Counted from the stretch's first letter, positions 1 to 11,690 are shown. The stretch is 64,000 nt of DNA from Capsicum annuum (GCF_002878395.1 NW_025860903.1:125344-189343); one strand, 5' to 3'. Numbers and translations: made by a program. Notes: generated from the letters alone by a model not told the origin.

Positions 1-1145
1 ACATATCAGCAAGTTAAGATTGAGCACCAAGAACCTAGTGGGTCCATACAGGAGTTCAGTATTCCTATATGGAAGTGAGAGAAAGTGAATATGATTTTAT
101 GATCGGTTTGCCTCGTACCCGTTATCAACATAATTCTATTTGGATCATCGTAGATAGGATGATCAAATTAGCTCATTTCTTGCCAGTCCATACCTCTTAC
201 AGTTGAGGACTACACCAAACTCTATCTCAGAGAGTTGGTCAGGTTGTACGGTGTTCCCTTATCTATCATATCAGATAGAGGTACCCAGTTTGCCTCTGAC
301 TTTTGGAAAGCATTCCAAAAGGGTCTTAGTACCCAATTCCATCTCAGTACAACCTTCCACCCTCAGACAGATGGTCAAGTAGAAAGGACCATTAGACTCT
401 TGAGGATATGCTGAGAGAATGCGTTGCTGATTTTAAGGGTAGTTGGGATGACCACTTGCCTTTGATTGAATTTGCATATAATAACAACTATTATTTCAGT
501 TTCTGGATGGATCCATTTGAGGCTCTCTATGGTAGAAGATGTAAATCTTTGATTGGTTGGTTTGAAGTAGGTGATGCCGCAGTAGTAGGGTCTAACTTGG
601 TGTTTGATGCCCTAGAAAAGGTTCAGTTGATCTGAGAAAGGCTTAGGGCTACCCAGATCCGACAGAAGTCGTACGCAGATGTGAGGAGAAAGGATCTCGA
701 GTTTGAGGTCAGTGATTTTGTGTACTTAAAAATCTCTCTCATAAAGAGTGGGAAGAGATTCAACAAGAAAGGGAAACTCAGTCCCCGATATGTAGGTCTC
801 TTCAGAATTCTCATTCATTTCAGTAAGGTAGCTTACGATCTTGAGTTGACTTTAGATCTAGCTTCAGTGCACCCAACGTTCTATGTCTCATTGTTGAAGA
901 AGTGTATTGGTGATCCAGCTGTAGTTGTTCCCTTAGAAAGCATAGATGTTTAGAACAGTCTTTCCTATGAGGAATTTACAATCGAAATCCTTGATCATTA
1001 AATTCGTAGACTAAGGAACAAAGAATTTCCACTAGCCAAAGTTCTTTGGAGGAATCAGTCCGTTGAGGAAGCCACTTGGGAAGCAGAAGAAGATATGCGG
1101 ACCAAGTACCCTCATCTTTTCTTCGTGAATTTAGATTCGGTTTAA
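1..1145 (+). pseudogene. Tekay-type pol 3' end: integrase core and chromodomain tail (broken)
   Basis: The catalytic domain of retroelement integrase joins the element's cDNA to host DNA, and the C-terminal chromodomain guides targeting. The acidic triad can still be traced: a VDRM-like first Asp near base 150, Asp in SDRGTQF at 274-276, and Glu in HPQTDGQVERT at 382-384. Next comes the LPLIEFAYNN block (about 455-490), then the GKLSPRYVG and [13 protein letters not shown] segments (about 770-905). The end resembles the chromodomain motif ATWEAE..DMRTKYPHLF (about 1066-1125). Damage includes stops near base 78, at 630-632 and at 952, and a frameshift near 200. Only short open stretches remain, such as 408-635 and 681-953. 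It is part of the element ending at 3739 and is not a host gene. Confidence 0.9.
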
Positions 1146-1334
1146 GGTACTAAACTTCTTAATATTTCTCTCTATCATGCTCAGTTTCAGTTGCACACCA
1201 TGTTCATGTCAGCCGTACATTTACAAATTAGTTCAGTTATGCATTCCATGCATCAGATATGCATGTTCAGTATGTAAGCTCAGTCCATCAGCATTCCTCA
1301 ACTTAACCAGTCTCATTCGAGGATGAACGATCCT

Positions 1335-1347
1335 AAGGGGGAGATAT
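1335..1347 (+). other. Polypurine tract of the 3' LTR
   Basis: The run AAGGGGGAG followed by ATAT sits directly before the LTR start TGTAATACCCC. This is where plus-strand DNA synthesis is primed in LTR retrotransposons. Almost the same run precedes the LTRs at 5341, 37607 and (reverse strand) 49715. Confidence 0.85.
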
Positions 1348-3739
1348 TGTAATACCCCATATTTCCTTAGCGTAATCTAAGTCCTAATAAATGAGTATTC
1401 ATGTACAAAATTTTTGAAACACTCAGTATTTTTCAGCTTAGAGCCTGCTATTGTGTAGGAAATTTAATTAGCTTTCCAACGATATAAAATTCGTCCAAAT
1501 ATGATAACCGGGTAAGAAGTTATGGCGATTTTAAGTTTTAGTTGTTAAACGCCATCGTTTTGACCCTTAGTACATCGCGGAGCCAGTGTAAATGGCGATT
1601 GGTAATTTCTAGTGAGGTATTGCGATCCTGGCTCGTTGCGCCAGAGGCCAGATTGGCATTTGTCATTTTCCAGTGTTGCAGCGCGATGCCACCACAGCGT
1701 GGTATTTGTCCAGGTCCCAGTTTTCCCTTTTCCAGTGGCTTGGCGCGATAGTGGCGCATCGCGTCAAGGTAAAAAATTAGGATTTCAGTTTTCATCTTGT
1801 GTTTTTAAATCCGTTTAAGGATATTTGGGTCTTTTTCCTAAGCCTTAAACTCATCCTAAACACAAAATTTAACCCCTAAACTCCCCAAGTAGTCACTATT
1901 ATTCAATTTCACCCAAATTAAAATAACCCTTTTCTCAAAAACAAAAACCCTTGCCTCTAAATTACAAGGTCAAATCTCAAGAATTCACCATCAACCCTTA
2001 CGAATTCGTCTATCTAGGCATATTAGATGTTCATTCATGGATTCCTTTTATCCACGGAGTCCAAGTAACCTATTTAAATCACAAAGTCTTGATCTTTTCA
2101 AGTTATTTGATTTTAAATTACTATTTCATCCATGAATCTCCATGTACTATTAATTTTATACCATGTTTCAATGAAATTATTGTTATTATTCTATCCTCCA
2201 TGTTTAAATGGTATTATTTATTGACTTAAACCATGACTTAGTGTTTTCCATGTTAAATCCATGATATTTATACAAATTCCATAGTATTCCCGTGATTTGA
2301 CTAAGCTATGAGCTACAAGTGTTTGATGAAATGCCTATAAGAGTAAATGTTTTATGAAAGCCTTCATGTTATATCCCCCAAGTTTTAGTCTCATTTTAAT
2401 ATTGTTGTTTTGAGTCCTGGGGGTATTGAATACCCAAAAACCATAGCTGTTTACTTAGTCTAGTCTCTGTATATTACATAATAGTGTTCAGAATATACTA
2501 TAAGAATTATCAGAATAGTCAGATATTAGTCATTAAACTCAGAACAGTCTAGTATGTCAGTGTCTTTCAGTTGGGAGTATGATTTAGCATCTAGCGAGTG
2601 TAAGGATGGCGGCTTCCCCGTCAGATAGTCAAAGTCGGTAGTAGCAGTCCCTATACTCTAGAACTACGTAGCCAGCGTAGCCTATGAGAAGTCACCCGTT
2701 AGTTTAGGTTTGACATCTCGCAGGGGTCACCCATCAGAATAGGCTTGACACCCTTCGTACTTAGGGACAACCCAGTATACTAGACTAGTGGATCCATATA
2801 GCCGACATTAGTACCCGTGGCACGGTATTAACACCCTTCCAACTAGAGTTACAGGTTGGACCCCGATTAGGTCAGATTAGGTTATGTTGGTTAGATGATA
2901 CCTCGCATAATCTCAGATACAGTCTTAGTCCAGTAATCAGTTCAGACATTAAGTGTCAGTGTTGTTTAACCAAGGCATACAGATACCGGATATTTTAGTC
3001 TACAGATTTTACTCAGTCCATGTTATACGCTAGGTCATGCGTCCCTAGTGTCTATAGATTTTCACATATCTTCAGTATTTACAGACTTTCATGTATACTC
3101 AGTATATACAGATTCTCTATATTTGTAATATCTACAGATTTTATGTTCTCTATTCAGTACTCCATGCTTTACAAGCATATTAAGTTAATTATTATTCATA
3201 TTCATGAAGCCATGCATATTATCCTACTTCATTTAGCATACCAGTACATTCAAAGTACTGATCGCATACCTCTCTTTTGTTCTATGATGTATTATATCAT
3301 AGGTAATGAAACTCAGTTCTTGGACCATGCTTAGACTTCACATCTTAGGCTATTAGCAGTACAGTAGCAGTGGTGAGTCCTCATCATACGAGGACAGACT
3401 ATTTATTTCATGTCTCAGCTTCGTAGTTAGTTAGAGTTAATTGGGGCCTGCCCCATCAACTCTTATACAGTCTTACAGTTTAGAGGCTTTTCAGACACTA
3501 CAGTCAGTTAATTATTCAGTTTATCAATATTTTTCTCAGATTCATACAGTTGTTTTCCTTCTAGATTTATATTTCAGTATTAATTTAGTTATTAAAACCT
3601 TATGGCATATTAATGTTCTTCCGTATTAATGATCATGTTATCCAGTGCTCACAATAGGTACCAGCTCATGGGTAAACTTGTCGTCCCTCAGGATTGTAAG
3701 CACCGTGTGACACTAAGGGTGTACTCTCGGGGCATTACA
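1348..3739 (+). repeat. 3' LTR, Tekay-type element
   Basis: The LTR runs from TGTAATACCCC to GGCATTACA, about 2.39 kb, with the terminal TGTAAT/ATTACA inverted repeat. It contains a palindrome-rich block rich in GCGAT/ATCGC motifs (about 1540-1775) and the conserved AGTACATTC..AAGTACT hairpin (3242-3260). It resembles the 5' LTR at 41279-43743 throughout, so both belong to one broad family. The splice-donor-like AAG/GTATGT found in sister LTRs has decayed here to AG/GCATAT near 2015. Small open frames inside it are chance. Confidence 0.85.
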
Positions 3740-5340
3740 ATCAAGGAGAGTTTAGCGGTAACGTGTATGGCGATACCCTATTATGTTGAGCGTTGTGATC
3801 GTAGATTTAGTGTGAAGATATGTCCTCAAGTCTAGGATTGTGAATTTTATCTAAGGGAGAGATGGCGAATTAAGGTAGTTCTCTTTTCTTGAGGTGTCCA
3901 GTTTCAGGAAGGAGTCATGACAAAATCTATTCCTATTCAAGCAAGCTCCTCCTATTTCAATTTAATTAGGATATTCTACCAATGTCTTATATATTGCAGT
4001 AGTGCCTATGCCATCATGCTTGGACCTAAAAAAATATGTTTCTATTAGTCACCGAATCATCCTATGTCAGGTTTAGCTAAAACAATAAATTTTATGCAAA
4101 CTCATGTCTATCGTAGCTTTGAAAATGAGAAGAAATAGCTTCAAGTGGTAATCCTTGTCTCATTTATTGACCTCTGGAGTTTCGCCTTCATGTTATACAA
4201 CTCATGATATATGCTCACATATTTCTCACTGTGCCTAGTCCTAGGAACTCATGTTGTGTAAGTTTACGTCTGAACGACTCTCTGTTTATGATCCAGACAC
4301 TTTATAGATGGAGCACTTCATGTCTATTGTGTTGTATTTTCATCTCATATCCCACTTTGAATATTGCAATAAGTATATGTTATAATCGAATAGTGTTACT
4401 CCTTTTCTTGATGCATATGCTTGAGTCCCTCAATGATCCTCCAAATGATAATATGATAGTTGTTATGGAAGAGTAGTAGTGACTTAGGAAAGGAGGATAG
4501 ATGTTCTTAAATGTGAAAATCTTGATTTAATCTCTTTAGCAAAGGTTATTGGTTGGGGGAAGAAGAGGATGGACTTTCGTTATGAGAAATAGTTAGGAAG
4601 GAGATATATGGTGAAAATTTTTGTGAAAGTGATTGAATTTGCTGTCTTAGTTGGGGGAAATCCATAAAGTGGGTGTAGTAATGATAGGCTTGAATGTTGT
4701 AATTGATGAAAACACAACCCGTATACTATATGGTTAGTATTCCCTGAATTAAAACCCAATGGTATTTGATGGTAGTGATAAGGTGAACTAATATTCTTAT
4801 ATGGAGTCCCATAGCTTAAACTAGCACCTCTTTTCTCCCAATTAGGCTTCAACCTAGAAGTACCATGTAGTGGGACTCAAACTCTTGTGGTTAGCTATGT
4901 GATGGTAGAAATGTAAGATGGAAATGATGAATTATGTTGTTTAATGTTAGGCATAGCCGAGTAGGGTCTTTAAGTTTAAGTCTATTCGTTGCATCATGAA
5001 AGATGGAGAATGCTTCTATCCCTATCTTCCACGAAACCTCATTTCATGATTTAAACCAATGTAAATCAGGCCTATTATCAACAAATCAACTCATGCCTTA
5101 TGTTGTGATGATTATGATTCATAAAACTCACGTGCAAGATCATCCCTATGTAAAGTCTCACTACCTCATGCTTCGGGCTTACACGTTTCACTAGGGGTTA
5201 TCATGAATCTCATTTGATGCCTTTGCATATTCTATTGAGGAAAAATGTTCAACGTGAGATAACGTTCTTATTCTACACTTTAGACCTTCAACAAGTCCCT
5301 ACTCATTATTCGGGGATGAATGATCCCAAGGGGGAGATAA
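3740..5340 (+). mobile_element. Non-coding internal tail of a non-autonomous LTR element
   Basis: This stretch ends in the polypurine tract CCCAAGGGGGAGATAA directly before the LTR at 5341, so it is the 3' end of that element's internal region. No gag or pol similarity is visible in any frame. The few open stretches have no recognisable domain. This resembles the non-coding internal regions at 23362-26950 and 36109-37606 in style, though I could not align it to them by eye. It was probably interrupted by the element ending at 3739. Confidence 0.6.
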
Positions 5341-7557
5341 TGTAACACCCCGTATTTTTGAGCTTAAAATCAGACCGTTGTTCCTATGTGTGTAAACTTT
5401 AATCCCATGAATCATATTTAAATTCATGCGATATGATCTTTATCCTAGTATGTGAAGTGATTATTAGGTGAAAAATATTGATGGAAATCACTTAGAGCAA
5501 AGTTGAGCTAAAGCATTTGAATCGTCTACAGTTTGGTATTCGATTCTACAAGGGTCAACTTTGAATGTATACAACTTCTGATATATGTAGAATTTTCAGC
5601 TCAAGACCCACCAAAGTGTAGATAATTGAGTCATCTTTCCAACGATACCAATTTTTCCTTGATCCGATACCTGAGCGAAAAGTTATAATCATTTCTGTCA
5701 GAACCAGTAAGTTACCGTGATAGTGGCATATCACGGTAAGCTCCAAAAGTGGGATTTTTCTTAAAAATTTAATTTTGAAGGGAATTTTAGACTTTTTACC
5801 ATAACCCCAAGTCATGTTAAAAACTGATTAAAATGTTATTAGGGCATTATATACCCAAAATTGCTCAAATCCATCAAGAACAAAACCCTAACTTCCCTCC
5901 CAAAAGATCAAGAATCCATCTTTAAGTTCAAGATTTCCAAGAAACAAATCAAGATTCTGATCCTATTCTTCAAACTAAGTAGTTTAAGGTATGTGGGAAT
6001 ACCCTAAACTCCATGGGCATAAGTTTTTCTTGTTTTTTATCAAGTGCAAAGATCTATAATTTGTTTACGAAGAATGTTTGATATTATTTCAAAAAACATA
6101 TATCATGGAATTGTTTTGATGAAAGCATGTGTTGTCTTGAACTGATTTTTGTGAAATTTAAATGTAATTATGTATATATATATGATTTCGTTTGTAATGA
6201 AAGGTTTAATGGAGAGCATGATTTATGAGACCTCCCTCTCAATGTGGATTTTTCTTGATTTATACGATATGTGGTATTCACTTGCATGTTTTGAACTTCA
6301 TTGTCAATTGATGGTTATCCAAACTTGGGTTGAGGTTGTTTGTGAATTGATGATAGGGAGTTTTTTTTGTCTTAACTATACCCTTTGCATGAAAACGAAG
6401 AAGTACATGAAATTAAATAATTTACATGGCCACCGCATGTTTAAGTTATAAATATTTTGGGTGGTTATTTGCATGTTTAGAATGAGAAGGGTTGTGGAAT
6501 TGATATGAATGACTTACAAGTCTGGGTGTGATGATACCCGATGATAGCTTTCCCTTAATAGAATAAGTGTTGAATTTTGTGAGTACATGAAAGTATGGTT
6601 TTAAAGAATTAAAAATTTAAGATTAGAGGGGGTTAGATGGTTACCCGAATAAAGCACGAGTCATAAGACTCAATGCTGGAAATCGTGACTTATCGACACG
6701 GGGTTACGATACCCTTCTTTATGGTTTGGTGTACCTTGATTCATCTAGTCCCAACTTGGGACTAAGGTTAGGACCCCTGCTTTGTTGACTGGTGCACTAC
6801 CATGACATGTTGATTGATTGGGAATATAACACCATGTTGTGTGGTCTTGCGTGTCTACCTTACTGATACTGTAATCCTTGCAGAAAACTTGGATTGGGGG
6901 CTTGACCGTCGAGTCAAGGGCGGATCCCATATAGCCCGTGGGATAATTTGGATTATAGGGTGTACCATCTAGCCCAGAAATAAGTAGAGAATGAGTTACG
7001 ATTTCCAAGAGATTGTTGAAGCTCTTATCAGTATGACCATGTGTTTCTACTAATGCATTATACTCATTGTTTTATGAAAATGCTCTCATTATGTTGTGCA
7101 AAAACATGCTATTTTGGGTTGTTTCACATACCAGTACAATTGTATTGATCCCCTATATTTCAGGATCTGAGATTCAGTCTTGGGATCTTGCTAAGAAGTA
7201 GATTGATTTTGTCAGAAGTTGTAGTTGGTGAGCCTCCCTTATTTCGGAAGGCCTTGTTATGGGACATTGTTATATTATTTAGGTTTATGGTTCAAATAAG
7301 GGCCTTGTCCCAATTTTAGATAGATGTTGGTTCATATTGTTAGAGATTTCGCAGACTGGTGTCATGTGTTTTGAATGTTATGAACTAAATCCCGTATTGT
7401 TCAGTTGAAGTAAGAGAATGACCATGTTTCCATTTTGTTATATTTTCGTCATTTCTTTATAGTGTATGAATACATGATTTCCTAATAGAAAAGGTCATTC
7501 GGGCCTTCATGGTTCGGGATGCTCGTCATGTCTAGGGCCTTGGTCCGGATCATGACA
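5341..7557 (+). repeat. 3' LTR of a non-autonomous Ty3/gypsy-like element
   Basis: The LTR is bounded by TGTAACACCCC and GGATCATGACA, about 2.2 kb. The polypurine tract before it makes it a 3' LTR. The first ~250 bases are clearly related to the LTRs at 20927, 26951 and 37607 (shared phrases such as CACTTAGAGCAAAG and the CGATTCTACAAGGGTCAA region). It carries an intact splice-donor-like AAG/GTATGT at 5988/5989. A shortened form of the conserved hairpin is at 7132-7147. It has a short palindrome (GTGATAGTGGCATATCAC) near 5715 where its relatives have longer hairpin blocks. Its right end differs from its relatives, so its 3' half may come from another family. Confidence 0.75.
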
Positions 7558-7719
7558 GTTTGCTATCCCTTGGCATCATGTATTCCTCTTTTGATGTTAA
7601 TATATAAGTAGGGGTCACTAAATTCCTCACCAGTGTGGTGTAATAAAATTTGTTAAAAAACGTTTTGGTAATTTAAATCAATGACCTCTTAATCATACGA
7701 CACGACAATAAAGCTACCT

Positions 7720-7728
7720 TTAAAAATA
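7720..7728 (+). repeat. Left 9-bp target-site duplication of the Pack-MULE
   Basis: The sequence TTAAAAATA here is identical to 9637-9645 on the other side of the element. A 9-bp duplication is the hallmark of Mutator-like transposition. Confidence 0.9.
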
Positions 7729-7912
7729 GGAAAAAGGCTCAAATATGCCACTGAACTATCAGAAATGATTCATTTATGCCATCCGTTAAAAGTTAGGCTC
7801 ATTCATGCCATCACCGTTATAAAACCGGTTCATCTATGCCATTACTTTTTAACTGTGGTTTTTAAAAAACAACTTTGCTACGTGGCCTCTTATTAGAAGT
7901 CCATGTCATTAA
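7729..7912 (+). repeat. Left terminal inverted repeat of the Pack-MULE
   Basis: About 184 bases pair with the reverse complement of 9454-9636 with only scattered mismatches. Shared landmarks include AGGCTCAAATATGCCACT, CATCCGTTAAAAGTTA and GGCCTCTTATTAGA. Such long terminal repeats are typical of MULEs, where they hold transposase-binding and often promoter sequences. Confidence 0.9.
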
Positions 7913-8438
7913 ATTAGACCCACTAAAATTTTTTGATCCATTAAAAAGAATCCACCCACACCCAATCTATCACCTTAACCCACTTTAATATTACTCTTCC
8001 AATGTATTTATGTCCACATATTTCTAGAAAAATATTCATATATGCACATAAATAGTGTCTGCATGAGTAGGTACCAAACAACACTCAAAACTTCACAAGT
8101 TGAAGCCAAATAAAGGGTACGAAACAACACTCATAAAACTTTTTTTACTCGTAGATCCAAGAGTGAAGGCTACTTTGCCACTCTACAACACTTTCTAGAA
8201 ATCAAAGCACATTTTCTTCTTCGCGCTCTCAACAAAATCACTTCCATGAATAACGTTCCTGCACAATTACGAATGTCCTCAATAATAATGCAACAACCAG
8301 TTTGTTAATTCTGTAAGACGTAACGCAACAACCAATTTGTCAATTCTGTAAGAAGTAAAACGAAGTCACTATTGCTATGGAGATTTAAAGCGTACGTTGC
8401 AAGACTCCAAGGTTAACCTCTGAGTTAAATTTAGTATT

Positions 8439-8477
8439 AGAGGATTCAATCATTGTCTAACAATGATTGAGTCCTCT
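8439..8477 (+). repeat. 17-bp hairpin inside the Pack-MULE
   Basis: The arms 8439-8455 and 8461-8477 (AGAGGATTCAATCATTG / CAATGATTGAGTCCTCT) pair at 16 of 17 positions around the 5-base loop TCTAA. It lies between the left terminal repeat and the kinase fragment. No function is known. Confidence 0.8.
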
Positions 8478-8731
8478 GAATATCGAATCCACACAGAGGA
8501 GAACCTTAAAGTATAGTGGTCCAAGCAGGTAAGGGAAGACACGAGGAGCTCTTCTATGTCCTCAAACTTATGGTTACTAAGCTAATGACAAATAATATCA
8601 ATACATAAGAGCGGAATCGAAAAGGATCCATATTTTTTTCAAGATAACATGCAGACTGAAGAACCTAAAATAGAATATAACATTTTCCACTCAATCTAAC
8701 AAGGATGAGGATTGTTATCGGTTATGTTCTC

Positions 8732-9313
8732 TATTCGCAGCTAGAGGTCCCGAGACAATGATAGACTGGCCTACAAGGATAAGGATTGCTATCGGTATAA
8801 CAAAAGGAATCTACTTTTTGCATACCAAAGAAAACATAATACATGGTAATCTTACATCAAGCAACATACTGCTTGATGAGCAAAACAACCCAAAGATTAC
8901 AGATGTGGGACTCTCCATGCTTATGACTATTGCTGGAAACACCAACGTGATAGCCACTGCAGGCACGCTAGGTTATCGTGCACCAGAACTCTCCAAAATC
9001 AAGAATGCAAGTACCAATACTGATGTCTATAGTCTTGGAGTGATCATTTAGAGCTCTTAACTGGAAAATTCCCTAGCGAGGCTACGGATGGTCTTGATTT
9101 GCCACAGTGGGTAGCTTTCATTGTGAAAGAGGAGTGAATTAATGAAGTGTTTGATGTTGAACTTATGAGGGATGCACCTAATATTGGTGATGAGTTGCTT
9201 AATACATTGAAATGGCTTGGCACTGTGTCGATCCCACACCAACTGCTCGGCCAGAAGCTCCGCAAGTACTACAGAAATTGGAGGAGATAAAACCATACCT
9301 GATGTTGGACTAA
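8732..9313 (+). pseudogene. Captured IMK-like receptor kinase C-terminal fragment
   Basis: This is the C-terminal half of an LRR receptor-like kinase domain, closest in my memory to the IMK2/IMK3 meristem kinases. It starts inside the domain at [17 protein letters not shown]. It then shows the atypical catalytic loop [14 protein letters not shown] (no HRD Asp), DVG in place of DFG (KITDVGLS), and the activation segment GYRAPELSK. The missing HRD and DFG features are typical of this subfamily, so they need not be damage. Damage is clear further on: a frameshift with a stop at 9049-9051 within SLGVII/ELLTGK, a TGA at 9135-9137, and a frameshift near 9215 before the VDPT.TARPEA segment. The frame closes at 9311-9313. 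It is not a functional kinase. Confidence 0.88.
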
Positions 9314-9453
9314 GGGTCTTTGGAAATTTAGGCTATTTGATGATAGTGTGGAAAGATGATGTGATATTAAATGGGTGTGGGTCAGATATTTAAAGGATCG
9401 GGTATTAAATGGGTTTCATGTTTTTTATTTTAATTAATATTAATTTATTTTAC

Positions 9454-9636
9454 TTAATGACGTGGACCTCTAATAAGAGGCCACGTGGCAAAGTGGTTTT
9501 TAAAAACCACCGTTAAAAATTAATGGCATAGATGAGCCGGTTTTGTAACGGCGATGGAATGAATGGGCTTAACTTTTAACGGATGACATAAATGAGCCAT
9601 TTCTGATAGTTTAGTGGCATATTTGAGCCTTTTTCC
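9454..9636 (-). repeat. Right terminal inverted repeat of the Pack-MULE
   Basis: This is the reverse complement of 7729-7912 over about 183 bases. It ends GAGCCTTTTTCC just before the right copy of the target duplication. Confidence 0.9.
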
Positions 9637-9645
9637 TTAAAAATA
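9637..9645 (+). repeat. Right 9-bp target-site duplication of the Pack-MULE
   Basis: TTAAAAATA is an exact copy of 7720-7728. Confidence 0.9.
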
Positions 9646-9800
9646 TAAATATGTATAATGAAAAAAAAGTTACCTGTATCAAAGAAGGGTAAAGTCATAA
9701 TTTTAGAAGGTCTGTGTTCCAAACATGTGTTTAACCTAAAGAACGAGTATGAACTTGGCACATCAATGACCAACCAAATCATTTCCCATTATATTGGAAC

Positions 9801-10711
9801 CAGTATTTTAAAAGGCGGGAACGTGAGGCGAGGCGTTTTAGTTAGCACAAGTGGAGGTGTAATCCTCGAGGTGATGGGGCGTAAGCCCCATGAAACTTTA
9901 AATTTTTAATTTATAATATAGTAAAGTAGTGCTAATAAGAAAAATTTATACACAATAATAGTTAAACAATTAAAACATGATTAAACAAACTCATAGAAAA
10001 TAAAATTCTAATATAGTTTTACAAGTAAAAATTAAAAGAAATGCTATATTAACTACTACGTGATAATCAACTCTAACATCTTAAATTTCAAATAATAAAA
10101 GAATCACATTTTTGTAAAAGATACTTCTATCATACCATACAATTTACATCCCTAAAAGAAAATAATCATTAAACTTTATTATCATCCTCACAATAATTTT
10201 GAGATAATAAAACACAATAATTTACTTTGAAATAATAGTTATTTTGAGACTATTATAAATGATAAAATATGATAATTTTCATAGCTATGGAAATAATATA
10301 AAAAGTACCAATGAAGAGTGAAGATGTTCGACTAATTGAGTATCTTTTTTTAAAAAATGTTAAATGATATTCTCCTACACGGTACTTTCAAATAGTAAAT
10401 GTGCAATACAATGACTTGCTATTTGAGTTATCCACAATCTTGTTATTTCTATAGATTAAAAAAAAATTGAGCATCATTTATTTATTAAAGAATTAAACAA
10501 CCATGTCAATTAAAGAATTCGGCACATAATTTCCTAAGATTTGTTAGGCTAGAAGATTTGTTAGGCTAGCCCCACGCGGTGGGTGTTACACATGGTTAGG
10601 GCAGGGCGCTTAAGACATAAGCCTCACAGGACTAAGTCTTACCAATGCCTTGATACATTTTGCCATTACCCTGCCCTAGGGCGAGCCCCGAAACTGCTTT
10701 TTAAAACACTA
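9801..10711 (+). mobile_element. hAT-like non-autonomous element
   Basis: The left end CAGTATTTTAAAAGGCG and the reverse complement of the right end (TAGTGTTTTAAAAAGCAG) form short imperfect terminal inverted repeats of CAG/TAG type. The flanks ATTGGAAC (9793-9800) and GTCGGAAC (10712-10719) match at 6 of 8 positions, consistent with an aged 8-bp hAT target duplication. The ends are GC-rich (GGGGCGTAAGCCCC on the left, GGGCGAGCCCCG on the right) and the middle is AT-rich and non-coding. No transposase is present. An open frame running in from 9658 is chance. Confidence 0.65.
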
Positions 10712-11179
10712 GTCGGAACGAATTTTAATCATATAGACAGCCATTGAATGGGCTTAAAAGTAAGTACATCATCAATCCCATGGAACAACAGAAAACTGCA
10801 ATATTAAACAACTTATAAATCAAAGCTAACCACAGAGAGCTTAAAAGATCTACCAATTGATCTGCATCCCCTACATTTGCCTCTCAACACCAAAAATGAA
10901 AATACACAATACAATCGCATTTCTTTCCTTCTACGCTGTCCACCAAATACATGATGAACTTCTCTCCACCATCTCTTTTGGGATTTGCTACCCCTCTCCT
11001 GATCTAGTAACTTAGAAGATCTGCCGTGTGTTCTGACATAAGTTCAGTTATTACCAGTGAGGTAGAAGAAGAGTGAATACAGATGGGCTGTCACTTTATA
11101 TTGCAGAAACAATTGACTGTTTGCCTCATGAGTGATGCAGGTTCTGGTCACTAATCAAGTGAAGCACCTGATTTTGAAT
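10712..11179. other. Intergenic, no feature recognised
   Basis: I see no gene, repeat or structured RNA here. It may be decayed 3' sequence of the LINE remnant to the right. Confidence 0.4.
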
Positions 11180-11690
11180 TGGATCAAACATTTCCACACT
11201 TTCAATTTATACACACCATTGAAATAAACCTCCCGTCACTGTTATGTTTCCTCTTGATTGCATTAGGGACTGGGGAAGTGCCTCCGAACTTATCTACTTT
11301 CTTTAATAGGACCAACCACCCTATCAATTTCCCAGTCATTTAGAATCCCTCTAATGCAAATATTCCACCCTCGAGGAGTCCAAGAATTTGCCACAGCGGC
11401 TTCAGGGTTGCTGCATATGGAAAATAAATCAGGGAAAAATAGTCATCAAAGGCAACATGTTTGTCAAGACTAGCCCATGAATTCCTGATAGCCCTGCAAT
11501 TGATACACTGTAAGTACTGACCACTTTATCGGTGCACCATTGACTTGTCTGTCCATATTTATTCATGATCACCTCCTTTCACAATGCTTGATCTTCATTA
11601 GCATATCTCCCCAACCACTTCATCAATAAACAGCTATTGTGTAATTTCAAATTTGCCATCGTCATCTGATTACCTCCTTGTATGTGGGCT
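11180..11690 (-). pseudogene. LINE (L1-type) remnant A, post-RT region
   Basis: Read on the minus strand in shifting frames, this resembles the part of plant L1-like ORF2 between reverse transcriptase and the zf-RVT domain. From high to low coordinates it shows NLKLHNSCLLMKWLGRYANE, then DQAL.KEVI.NKYGQ, then NPEAAVANSWTPRGWNICIRG and NDWEIDRVV. Many frameshifts and stops separate these pieces. It is a dead fragment, and neither the RT core nor a poly(A) tail is visible. It is a separate copy from remnant B because both contain the same domain. Confidence 0.65.

Larger units (their letters stand above)
1..3739 (+). mobile_element. Ty3/gypsy Tekay-type chromovirus, 3' portion
   Basis: This is the right-hand end of an LTR retrotransposon that begins left of the window. 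In order it shows a decayed integrase with a chromodomain-like tail (1-1145), a short non-coding spacer, a polypurine tract and a complete 3' LTR (1348-3739). The order of integrase, chromodomain tail, PPT and LTR is the established layout of chromoviruses, and the protein resembles the Tekay/Del group. The 5' LTR and most of gag-pol lie outside. Several stops and at least one frameshift mean it cannot make its own integrase. The DNA after 3739 belongs to a different element, so this copy is probably nested in it. Confidence 0.85.
7729..9636 (+). mobile_element. Pack-MULE carrying a receptor-kinase fragment
   Basis: This Mutator-like element of 1908 bp is delimited by long terminal inverted repeats starting GGAAAAAGGCTCAAATATGCC-like and by a perfect 9-bp target duplication. 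It has no transposase. Its interior holds about 580 bp of a receptor-like kinase gene (8732-9313), which makes it a Pack-MULE, a non-autonomous element that has picked up host gene sequence. Transposase must be supplied from elsewhere. The interior also holds a strong 17-bp hairpin (8439-8477). The perfect target duplication and matched repeats suggest insertion later than most neighbouring elements, although the captured gene piece has decayed. Confidence 0.9.

Noticed and set aside
6170..6451. 93-residue open frame in the LTR at 5341-7557
   Set aside because: It lies inside an LTR, is AT-driven, and is not kept in related LTRs.
5341..7557. Reading this as a solo LTR
   Set aside because: A well-formed polypurine tract directly precedes it, so it is better read as the 3' LTR of an element whose interior includes 3740-5340.
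8732..9313. A functional host receptor kinase
   Set aside because: It has only the C-terminal half of the kinase domain, two frameshifts and a TGA, and it lies within transposon ends with a 9-bp target duplication.
9658..9909. 83-residue open frame between the two DNA transposons
   Set aside because: It starts in flanking DNA and runs into the end of the hAT-like element across its terminal repeat, so it is chance.
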